A stretch of DNA of 29,847 nucleotides. Source: JAAYYM01 sp964631375 (GTDB taxonomy: Bacteria; Bacillota; Clostridia; Lachnospirales; Lachnospiraceae). A program made the translations under genes and the position numbers. Of this stretch, positions 8,092-15,065 are shown piece by piece. The DNA lies in the NCBI GenBank assembly GCA_964631375.1, contig CAZVYQ010000036.1:1-29847 (forward strand). Reading direction: 5' to 3'. The number at the start of each line of letters is the position of its first letter. Within the stretch, counting starts at the first letter, position 1. The notes under the pieces were generated by a model. It was given only the letters and a program-made list of their open reading frames with translations, made no database searches and was not told where the DNA came from.

Positions 8092-10552
8092 ACCAAAAAT
8101 CAGCTACCTCGTCTGCAATAGTACCAAGATTGCAGACCTGGTAGTTTTTCCATTCTCTTGGAAACATTCTCTGATAAGAGGCAGTTAGAAAACGGTCATC
8201 CAACAAGGCCACGATTCCAACATCCTCTGCTGTCCTGATCACGCGTCCGGCTGCCTGTAGTACCTTATTCATTCCCGGATAACGATAAGCATAATCAAAG
8301 CCCTGCATACCTTCAGCATCATAGCTGTCCTTTAACAGTTCTCTCTCATTGCAAACCATAGGCAGACCTGTACCAACAATGATCGTCCCAATCAATCTGT
8401 CATTTTTCAAATCTATTCCTTCACTGAAAATACCACCCATCACGCAGAAGCCAATCAGAGTCTTCTCTGCTTCATATTCAATATCCATCTGAATGAGCTG
8501 TTCCAGATCACAATCTTCATTACCCTCGAACCGGTTGAGAAACTCTTCACGTTCTTCCTCACGCATACTGGATTTCTGGATGATACATTCCTCCTGCTCT
8601 GTCTCAAAAAACTCTTGAAACACATGATAGACTTGATTCAGAAATGCATGAGACGGAAAGAATACGATATAATTTCCCTGTTTCTCTCCTGTGATCAGAT
8701 GAATATATTTTGCGATATTATAGTATTCCATGTCACTGCGTCTGGAATATTTACTTGTGACATCATTACAGATGAACAAACCTCTCTTTCGTTCATCGAA
8801 TACAGACTTCGCATATACCGCATAATCTTCATCATTGCCGCTGAGCAGGTTTCTATAATAGTCAATGGGAAGCAGCGTTGCAGAAAAGAATGCTGCACTT
8901 CTGCCCTTATCAAGACACTTCGTAATATTATAGGATGGGTTCACACACAATAGCTTGATCATAAATCGATTGGTATGCTCCACCGGATCCTCCACATGTT
9001 CTGCATATGCAACATAATTCTTCATCTCTGAATTGATGTTTTCATACATATTAATGAAATGACGAACCTGTAGAAACAGATCAAAGACAGGAGTTTTGAT
9101 CTCACTTCGATCTTCGTCCTCCATAAATTTCTCCATCTGAGTGACCAGTCTGGTCAGTATCACCAGCAAAGGGGACAGACTCACACCGATCCCGACACCA
9201 TATACATCTAAGAGAAGCATATCCTGACATTCTCTCTTTAAGGAAAGCATGTATTTATTAACAGAATCCAGTGTCTTCTCCAGTTTTTTGCTATAAGGCT
9301 TAATGTGTCTGCGCAGCTCCATGATATCTTCTTTATAGAGAATGGCACTATACATATCCATCGCACGGTCTACCAGATTATGTGCCTCATCTATCAAAAA
9401 CAGATAATTACCCTCTACACCCTCACCAAAAAACCTGCGTAAATATACATTGGGATCAAACACATAGTTATAATCACAAATGACTGCATCAGAGAACAAA
9501 GACATATCCAGACACAACTCAAACGGACATACCACATGCTTTAGGGCATATTCTTCGATTGATTCACGGGTAAAGGAATCCTCTGCCTGAAGCAAATCAT
9601 AGATTGCGTCATTGATCCTGTCATAATGACCCTTGGCTCTCGGACATGCATCCGGATTGCACTCTGTCTCTTCGCACGGGCAGATCTTGTCCTTAGCGGT
9701 CAGAATAACCGTCTTATAACGAAGTCCTCCTGAACGCAGTATATCAAAGCAGTCACTTGCAACCGTTCTTGTGATCGTCTTGGCAGTCAGATAGAAAATC
9801 TTGTCTCCTCTGTCCTCGCCCACTGCCTTAACAGCTGGAAAAACAGTTGATATTGTCTTTCCGACACCGGTTGGGGCTTCTATAAATATCTTTCTCTCAT
9901 GGTAAATGGTTCTGTATACCTGTGAAACCAACTCCTTTTGTCCGTCTCGATAGGTAAAAGGAAATTCTAGTGCTTTGATTGATTGCTTGCGTATCTTTTT
10001 CCATTCAAACTCGAATCTGGCCCATTTTGCATACTCCGCTAGCAGATTCATAAACCAGTTTCTGATTTCTATGTAGGTATAGGCTTCATGAAAATATTTG
10101 ATTTCCTCAGTTTCTATATTGCAGTATGTCATCCTGACACGGATATCCTGACAACTGTTCTGATCCGCATAGATATATGCATAACACTTAGCCTGTGCCA
10201 GATGTACGTCCATTGGTTTTCCTATGTAATCCAGATCCTTGTAGACACTCTTGATCTCATCAATTGTAACCTGATCTCCCTCGATGATGACTCCGTCAGC
10301 CCGTCCCTCAATTACAATCTCGAAATCCTCCATATCCTTCTCATAACGCAAAAAAAACTCTGCATGATAATCAGAACCCATCCTGCGTTGGATCATTCGA
10401 TGAATCCTGCCACCCTCCAGCATGGATTGATCTCCCGGAGTTTTGTGGCGGTTATCGATATCTCCTGAACGCATGATGAATTCTACAAGATTTCTTACAG
10501 ATATTCTTACACTCGGCATCTCTAATAAATCCATCTCATCTGCATACTGCAT
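8081..10552 (-). CDS. DinG/XPD-type ATP-dependent DNA helicase with N-terminal RecB-like nuclease domain
   Basis: 823 residues. The N-terminal 180 residues carry the RecB/Cas4-type PD-(D/E)XK pattern: His51, Asp86 (EGRADG), Glu99-x-Lys101 (DEIKS) and a Q-x3-Y motif (Gln120, Tyr124). The SF2 helicase follows: Walker A EAPTGVGKT (225-233), DEAH box (388-391), FSAT motif and motif VI QAAGRVIR (from 766). Four Cys (291, 293, 298, 303) between motifs I and II fit the XPD/DinG 4Fe-4S cluster site. It probably unwinds damaged or structured DNA 5' to 3' and may also cut it. It overlaps the HPr-like gene by 17 nt. An alternative ATG at 10534 sits 1 nt after that gene's stop (TGAgATG) and may be the real start by reinitiation, since neither start has a ribosome site. 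The gene converges on nfo with an 11-nt overlap. Confidence 0.9.
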   Translation of the reverse strand: MQYADEMDLLEMPSVRISVRNLVEFIMRSGDIDNRHKTPGDQSMLEGGRIHRMIQRRMGSDYHAEFFLRYEKDMEDFEIVIEGRADGVIIEGDQVTIDEIKSVYKDLDYIGKPMDVHLAQAKCYAYIYADQNSCQDIRVRMTYCNIETEEIKYFHEAYTYIEIRNWFMNLLAEYAKWARFEFEWKKIRKQSIKALEFPFTYRDGQKELVSQVYRTIYHERKIFIEAPTGVGKTISTVFPAVKAVGEDRGDKIFYLTAKTITRTVASDCFDILRSGGLRYKTVILTAKDKICPCEETECNPDACPRAKGHYDRINDAIYDLLQAEDSFTRESIEEYALKHVVCPFELCLDMSLFSDAVICDYNYVFDPNVYLRRFFGEGVEGNYLFLIDEAHNLVDRAMDMYSAILYKEDIMELRRHIKPYSKKLEKTLDSVNKYMLSLKRECQDMLLLDVYGVGIGVSLSPLLVILTRLVTQMEKFMEDEDRSEIKTPVFDLFLQVRHFINMYENINSEMKNYVAYAEHVEDPVEHTNRFMIKLLCVNPSYNITKCLDKGRSAAFFSATLLPIDYYRNLLSGNDEDYAVYAKSVFDERKRGLFICNDVTSKYSRRSDMEYYNIAKYIHLITGEKQGNYIVFFPSHAFLNQVYHVFQEFFETEQEECIIQKSSMREEEREEFLNRFEGNEDCDLEQLIQMDIEYEAEKTLIGFCVMGGIFSEGIDLKNDRLIGTIIVGTGLPMVCNERELLKDSYDAEGMQGFDYAYRYPGMNKVLQAAGRVIRTAEDVGIVALLDDRFLTASYQRMFPREWKNYQVCNLGTIADEVADFWSMM

Positions 10553-10763
10553 ATCTATGAATCAAGTTTTCAAAGGCATCGTTTTCACCGGCATATTGAA
10601 CGGTCAATGTCTGGTTGAAATCTAACCCTAGCACACCTAATATGGACTTTGCATCAATAATGACACGATTATAAAATACATTAATGTCAAAATCACATTT
10701 AGAGGCAGTGTTCACGAATTCTCTTGCCTCAGTAACAGGCAGTTTGATCTTCTTTTCCTGCAT
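10536..10763 (-). CDS. HPr-like phosphocarrier homologue without the active-site His (Crh-like)
   Basis: 75 residues from the ATG at 10763, with AAGGGG 9 nt upstream; a longer TTG-started form (10781) would swallow that site. The fold pattern is HPr: an initial strand, helix A (TEAREFVNTASK) and the KSILGVLGL segment matching the Ser46 region of HPr (KSIMGVMSL), with Ser40 in the regulatory position. The segment that should read HARPA reads EAREF here, so the PEP-dependent phosphorylation His is replaced by Glu. B. subtilis Crh likewise lacks His15 and keeps Ser46. It cannot act as a normal PTS carrier. The family assignment is from pattern only. It is first in a two-gene operon with the nuclease-helicase, behind a strong promoter with a LexA-like site. 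Confidence 0.7.
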   Translation of the reverse strand: MQEKKIKLPVTEAREFVNTASKCDFDINVFYNRVIIDAKSILGVLGLDFNQTLTVQYAGENDAFENLIHRYAVCR

Positions 10764-10835
10764 TCTATACACCCCTTTCAAACAAATGACTTCAAACGAT
10801 ATCGGCTCAAACAGTTATATAAGTAAAACGTTTCG

Positions 10836-10849
10836 CGACCGTTTGTTAT
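10836..10849 (-). promoter_or_regulatory. Degenerate LexA-like operator of the HPr-like/helicase operon
   Basis: The minus strand reads TAACAAACGGTC (10837-10848). This shares AACAAACG and the final TC with the canonical box at 13349-13360, but differs at two core positions from GAAC-N4-GTTC. It begins 1 nt after the -10, the same spacing as in the radical SAM operon. LexA binding here is inferred. Confidence 0.4.
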
Positions 10850-10877
10850 ATTATACACAGTATTGACACAATGTCAA
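10850..10877 (-). promoter_or_regulatory. Promoter of the HPr-like/helicase operon
   Basis: TTGACA (10872-10877) and TATAAT (10850-10855) on the minus strand are both perfect matches, with a 16-nt spacer. The leader is about 80 nt. The -35 is one arm of a perfect inverted repeat, ATTGACA-CAA-TGTCAAT (10862-10878). Confidence 0.8.
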
Positions 10878-10920
10878 TTCTCTATACCACCTTTTCCCTG
10901 CCGCTCTTGTTTTTATAAAA

Positions 10921-10967
10921 ATACAATATATTTGTTCATTTTTATTTATATCATCAATATATTGTAT
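10921..10967. terminator. AT-rich hairpin terminator after the DUF4130 gene
   Basis: ATACAATATATT (10921-10932) and its exact complement AATATATTGTAT (10956-10967) enclose a 23-nt loop. Both sides are followed by T runs on the outgoing strand, so it could work in both directions. It lies 15 nt after the DUF4130 stop. The lack of G-C pairs makes its strength uncertain. Confidence 0.55.
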
Positions 10968-10981
10968 CTTTTTTATACGAA

Positions 10982-11923
10982 TTACACAAACTGATTTTTC
11001 CGGTTATCAATTTTTGTTGTCGTTTGTTTATCAAACTGTCCAAATTCCACCATATATTTTCGGAACTTCAACGGTAGCATCTGTCGTTGTAGCTTCCAGT
11101 TAACTCTTGGTTCAATTGCAATGGTATGACAAAATGAGGTGAACAATTCCTGATAATACTCCTCTCTGTCAGAATAATCTGTGATTGCTTCTTCATCCGG
11201 CTTCTCACCCTGCACAATGACCCATGAGTTCTCCACCGCTACCGGATGCTCCGGATCACCTGCACGGTGAATGACAAACAATCCTCTTCTCTCATCATAG
11301 ATCATAAAATTCTCCAAAGGTAATCTGTCCGCAAAATGTGGAGCAATCATCTCTAACAGATTGTTCTCAGGTGCAATTCTGGAAAACATGACTCCATTCT
11401 TCAATTCATGAAATCGCAAGAACTGAATCCAGTGGCTATATTCATTCCCCACACGCCTTGTCAGTTCAAACACCCTGGCGACATAGGGATTGGTCAGGTT
11501 CGTCAATACATCCTCTCCATGTGTCATTGCAAAGCCGGTAACAATTGTTCGATAGATTGCATCACCCTTATCGTAATCGTCTTCCTTACCGCCATACAGC
11601 AGGTTGGCAGCTTCTGCAGCCATTGCCTTGCACAACTCTTGATACACAGCCATCCCTAGCTTCTTGCAGACTGTTCTTGTTACCTTTTTCGTCTTTTCTT
11701 CATCCGGTATCACTTGAATATATTCTGAGAATAACTCATAATTTCTGCAATCATCACGTGTATGAGAATGACATTCCTCCATGATTCCGTTTGAGTAATC
11801 CGGAGCCATCGTCTCTATTTTACAATGACTGTGACCGATCTCTCTGGCCGCCTCCCATGCATCGTATACTCCTGTAAAAATACCTTCAAGCGAATTCTCA
11901 CATACAAAAATTCTATGATTCAT
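10982..11923 (-). CDS. DUF4130 / TIGR03915-type DNA metabolism protein
   Basis: 313 residues from the ATG at 11923, with AGG 7 nt upstream and 25 nt after the radical SAM stop. The longer frame to 12097 overlaps the previous gene and lacks family sequence. Recognisable segments are MNHRIFVCENSLEGIFTGVYDAW at the start, a central helical region with RRVGNEYSHWIQFLRFHEL, and APHFADRLPLENFMIYDERRG. These place it in the family that accompanies the radical SAM repair-like protein and, in many genomes, is fused or adjacent to a uracil-DNA glycosylase-like domain. That glycosylase domain is absent here. The biochemical activity is not established. It is probably the functional partner of the radical SAM protein and shares its SOS-type promoter. 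Confidence 0.85.
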   Translation of the reverse strand: MNHRIFVCENSLEGIFTGVYDAWEAAREIGHSHCKIETMAPDYSNGIMEECHSHTRDDCRNYELFSEYIQVIPDEEKTKKVTRTVCKKLGMAVYQELCKAMAAEAANLLYGGKEDDYDKGDAIYRTIVTGFAMTHGEDVLTNLTNPYVARVFELTRRVGNEYSHWIQFLRFHELKNGVMFSRIAPENNLLEMIAPHFADRLPLENFMIYDERRGLFVIHRAGDPEHPVAVENSWVIVQGEKPDEEAITDYSDREEYYQELFTSFCHTIAIEPRVNWKLQRQMLPLKFRKYMVEFGQFDKQTTTKIDNRKNQFV

Positions 11924-11948
11924 CTCTCTACCTATCTTCTTTCTCTTC

Positions 11949-13280
11949 CTACACAATACCAACGATCTGGTTCTGAAATCCGTACTTAACATCATCAAAC
12001 AGTGATAGCTGCTTATAAGTCGTACCATCTCTGCTGATTCCCTCCGGCAGCCGCTCATGTATATCCAAGAGATTTCTGGAGATATAATCCTCCTCAATCT
12101 TGGTTCTGTACATCATCCGTCCTCCACAGGTAATGAAATACAAGGCACGTTTCAACACAATTCCCATCTTCTTCAGATCCTCAAAGGTCAGGTTCGCATG
12201 ACGCCTTGCCATGATGATCCGCTCCGCAGACTTCACCCCGATACCCGGAACCCGTAACAGCATTCTCTTATCTGCACGATTGATCTCCACAGGGAAGTAC
12301 TCCAGATGCTTCAAAGCCCAGTCACACTTCGGATCAAATAATGTATTAAAATTCGGGTTCTCTTCACTCAGCAGTTCCTTTGCCTGAAATCCATAAAATC
12401 TCAGCAACCAATCTGCCTGATAAAGTCTGTGTTCACGCAGCAGAGGAGGTCCCTCTAAAGTCGCTGGCAGATCCTTGTCATGATTGACATTCATAAATGC
12501 AGAGTAGAATACCCGCTTCAAATCAAACTTTTGATACAGATTCTCTGCTACCGATACGATCTGATAATCATTTTCCGGAGTAGCTCCTATTACCATCTGC
12601 GTACTCTGACCTGCAGGCACAAACTTGGGAGCATGCCGATACAGTGTCAGTTCATTCTTATTCGCCTGTATCCCCATCTGAATTTGTCTCATGGGCTTTA
12701 GGATTGTCTTTCTGCTCTTATTGGGGGCTATTTCCTTCAATCCATCAGCAGTCGGCAATTCCAGATTAATACTCATACGATCAACGATCAGTCCCAACTT
12801 CTCTATAATCCTCTCATCAGCACCCGGTATTGCTTTGACATGAATGTACCCCTGGAAACGGTATTCGTTTCTCAGCTTATAAATCGCCTGATAGATCAGT
12901 TCCATCGTATAGGTCGGATTCTTCAAAATCCCGGAGCTCAGAAACAGTCCCTCTATATAGTTTCTCTTGTAAAAATTCATGGTAAGCTCACAAATCTCTT
13001 CAGGCGTGAAGGATGTACGGGGTACATCATTGGTCGCCCTGTTAATGCAATACTTACAATTATAGATACACTCATTTGTAAACAGGATCTTCAACAATGA
13101 AATGCAACGTCCATCCGCAGCAAAGCTGTGACAGATCCCCCCTGCAACTGTATTACCCATGCCTCGTCCATCGCCCTTTCGATCGACTCCGCTACTGGTG
13201 CATGCTACATCATATTTCGCTGCATCTGTCAATATCTTTAACTTGTCCATAACAGACAGTTCTTGTGTCAGATACTCCAT
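11949..13280 (-). CDS. Putative DNA modification/repair radical SAM protein (TIGR03916-type)
   Basis: 443 residues; the ATG at 13280 has GGGGGA 6 nt upstream. The radical SAM 4Fe-4S motif Cx3Cx2C is at Cys71, Cys75 and Cys78 (TNECIYNCKYCINR). A helix-hairpin-helix DNA-binding motif follows at 341-356 (LLRVPGIGVKSAERII). The tail holds QLSLF at 424-428, a consensus binding peptide for the DNA polymerase sliding clamp. The family is annotated as a putative DNA modification or repair enzyme, distantly reminiscent of spore photoproduct lyase; its substrate is not known. It leads an operon with the DUF4130 gene and is preceded by a near-perfect SOS box, which supports a DNA damage role. The clamp peptide suggests it acts at or behind replication forks; that is inference. 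Confidence 0.92.
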   Translation of the reverse strand: MEYLTQELSVMDKLKILTDAAKYDVACTSSGVDRKGDGRGMGNTVAGGICHSFAADGRCISLLKILFTNECIYNCKYCINRATNDVPRTSFTPEEICELTMNFYKRNYIEGLFLSSGILKNPTYTMELIYQAIYKLRNEYRFQGYIHVKAIPGADERIIEKLGLIVDRMSINLELPTADGLKEIAPNKSRKTILKPMRQIQMGIQANKNELTLYRHAPKFVPAGQSTQMVIGATPENDYQIVSVAENLYQKFDLKRVFYSAFMNVNHDKDLPATLEGPPLLREHRLYQADWLLRFYGFQAKELLSEENPNFNTLFDPKCDWALKHLEYFPVEINRADKRMLLRVPGIGVKSAERIIMARRHANLTFEDLKKMGIVLKRALYFITCGGRMMYRTKIEEDYISRNLLDIHERLPEGISRDGTTYKQLSLFDDVKYGFQNQIVGIV

Positions 13281-13347
13281 CCGATATCCCCCATGTCATC
13301 AACAATTTGTATTCTATCATCCTATACCGTCCTCGAATATACGTTTG

Positions 13348-13361
13348 GGAACGTTTGTTCT
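13348..13361 (-). promoter_or_regulatory. LexA (SOS) box of the radical SAM operon
   Basis: The minus strand reads AGAACAAACGTTCC. This matches 13 of 14 positions of the B. subtilis LexA consensus CGAACRNRYGTTYC, with a perfect GAAC-N4-GTTC core (13349-13360). It begins directly after the -10 box, where a bound repressor would block initiation. Confidence 0.82.
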
Positions 13362-13390
13362 AATATATCATTTCAAATAGTATTTGTCAA
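13362..13390 (-). promoter_or_regulatory. Promoter of the radical SAM-DUF4130 operon
   Basis: TTGACA (13385-13390, perfect) and TATATT (13362-13367) on the minus strand have a 17-nt spacer. The LexA box abuts the -10, and the ATG is about 80 nt downstream. Confidence 0.8.
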
Positions 13391-13450
13391 TCTGTATCTT
13401 AAACATATATGAAACACGATATAACTCTGACATGATTTTAAGCCAACAAA

Positions 13451-13490
13451 ATAGGTAATTCGAGTCTTGTATCAGTCTCAAATTACCTAT
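13451..13490 (-). terminator. Terminator of the uracil permease gene
   Basis: A 14-bp stem (13451-13464 with 13477-13490, one G-U pair on the minus strand) encloses a 12-nt loop and is followed by TTTTG. It lies about 30 nt after the permease stop. Confidence 0.75.
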
Positions 13491-13520
13491 CATATCTTCT
13501 TAGTATTCTTTTGCCTTAAA

Positions 13521-14894
13521 CTATAACTCCAGATTCGCTGCCTGATCCCCTGCCGGATTCTTTCCAAACTCATAGTCCTTGCCGGGAAGTATCGCATTCA
13601 TAACAATACCCACAATCGCAGCAACCGCCAAGCCGGACAGTGAAATCGTAACTGCACCGATGTTCATTGTGATTCCGGATGCCATAACCTCTTCACCTGC
13701 TGTATTATACAGAGTCGTAAACTTGATTCCGATAGACAGAACCAAAATCAATGCTGCAATGATTACATTACGGTTCTTTGTAAAGTCAACCTGATTCTCA
13801 ACAACATTTCTGACACCTACTGCAGAAATCATACCATAAAGAACAAGTGACACACCACCAACAGTTGCAGTTGGCATAGAAGCGATCAACGCTTCAAATT
13901 TTGGAGAGAAGGAAAACAGGATTGCGAAATATGCTGCAATTCGGATTACTGCAGGATCATATACCTTTGTCAGAGAAAGCACACCTGTATTCTCACCATA
14001 TGTAGTATTTGCAGGAGCCCCAAACAGAGAAGCAATGATTGTAGCAAGTCCGTCACCGCTCAGAGTTCTGTGAAGTCCCGGATTCTCGATAAAGTTCTTA
14101 CCTACTGTAGAAGAAATTGCTGAAATATCTCCTATATGCTCAACCATTGTTGCCAATGCGATTGGCATGATGGTTATAATTGCTGTTACAATCAATGAAG
14201 CATCTGGAGCCTTGAAAAGAGAAAAAACTGTTTCATCATAATGAATAGGGAATCCGATCCATGCAGCCTCACCGACTGCCGTAAAATCAACCTTGCCCAT
14301 GCATGCTGCAATCACATAGGAAGATACAACACCCAGAATGATCGGTATGATCTTGATCATGCCCTTACCCCAGATATTGCAAACAATTACAACAACAATT
14401 GCGATAATCGCAATCAGCCAGTCCTGTTTACAGTTATTAATGGCTGAAGATGATAATGTCAAGCCTATGGCAATAATAATCGGACCTGTTACGATCGGAG
14501 GAAAATACCTCATAACCTTTTTTGCACCAAATGCTTTGATCAGTGCCGCTAAGACTAAATACAAAAGTCCTGATACAGCCACACCCAGACAAGCATATGG
14601 CAACAACTCCTTCTCACCATTTGGTGCGATTGCCCAATAACCTGCCAAATAAGCAAAAGAAGATCCCAAAAACGCCGGCACCTTCCCTTTTGCCAGAAAA
14701 TGAAACAGCAATGTTCCAAGTCCTGCAAATAATAATGTTGTTGATACACTCAATCCTGTCAATGCCGGAACCAACACTGTTGCACCAAACATTGCAAACA
14801 TATGCTGTAGTCCAAGCACTACCATTTTGGATGAGCCCAGCTGCTTTGCATCATAGATGCCTTCCTTGTCAACTGCCTTAGTTTGATCACTCAT
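13521..14894 (-). CDS. uraA: Uracil permease (NCS2 family)
   Basis: 457 residues, about 12-14 membrane segments and the usual length for the nucleobase:cation symporter-2 family. It imports uracil, probably with protons. The key UraA motifs are present: MVEHIGD with the first substrate-binding Glu in segment 8, and NTTYGENTGV with the second Glu in segment 10. The TTYGEN form is typical of uracil permeases rather than xanthine permeases. The ATG at 14894 has GGAGG 11 nt upstream and AAGGGG closer in. A promoter lies about 115 nt upstream, with a terminator hairpin between promoter and gene, so expression is probably attenuated. Its neighbours belong to other processes, so it is likely a single-gene unit. 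Confidence 0.88.
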   Translation of the reverse strand: MSDQTKAVDKEGIYDAKQLGSSKMVVLGLQHMFAMFGATVLVPALTGLSVSTTLLFAGLGTLLFHFLAKGKVPAFLGSSFAYLAGYWAIAPNGEKELLPYACLGVAVSGLLYLVLAALIKAFGAKKVMRYFPPIVTGPIIIAIGLTLSSSAINNCKQDWLIAIIAIVVVIVCNIWGKGMIKIIPIILGVVSSYVIAACMGKVDFTAVGEAAWIGFPIHYDETVFSLFKAPDASLIVTAIITIMPIALATMVEHIGDISAISSTVGKNFIENPGLHRTLSGDGLATIIASLFGAPANTTYGENTGVLSLTKVYDPAVIRIAAYFAILFSFSPKFEALIASMPTATVGGVSLVLYGMISAVGVRNVVENQVDFTKNRNVIIAALILVLSIGIKFTTLYNTAGEEVMASGITMNIGAVTISLSGLAVAAIVGIVMNAILPGKDYEFGKNPAGDQAANLEL

Positions 14895-14942
14895 AATCCC
14901 CTTGTCCTCCTACGTGATTTAGTTTGTGATATAAAACTCCTC

Positions 14943-14997
14943 AAAAAAGGCTGTTTCATGTAGAAATCTACACAGAAACAGCCTCTCCGTTGAGTCA
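14943..14997 (-). promoter_or_regulatory. Leader attenuator of the uracil permease gene, possible PyrR target
   Basis: Between promoter and gene the minus strand has a terminator: AGGCTGTTTC (14975-14984) pairs with GAAACAGCCT (14948-14957), with an inner TGTAGA/TCTACA stem, followed by six T. Just upstream and partly overlapping is GGAGAGGCT. The GAGAGGCT portion matches the core of PyrR binding loops (consensus ends NGAGAGGYU). A competing hairpin, GGAAATGAC with GGCTGTTTC, would hide the terminator's 5' arm. Attenuation is well supported by position. PyrR is less certain, because this layout differs from the B. subtilis leaders. Confidence 0.5.
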
Positions 14998-15009
14998 TTT
15001 CCAAAACTA

Positions 15010-15038
15010 ATTGTAGTGTATAACGATCAAAAATTCAA
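15010..15038 (-). promoter_or_regulatory. Promoter of the uracil permease gene
   Basis: TTGAAT (15033-15038) and TACAAT (15010-15015) on the minus strand are separated by 17 nt. Transcription would start near 15003, giving a leader of about 110 nt that contains the attenuator hairpin. Confidence 0.6.
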
Positions 15039-15065
15039 GAGAAAAATACAACATTTAGTAGAAAA

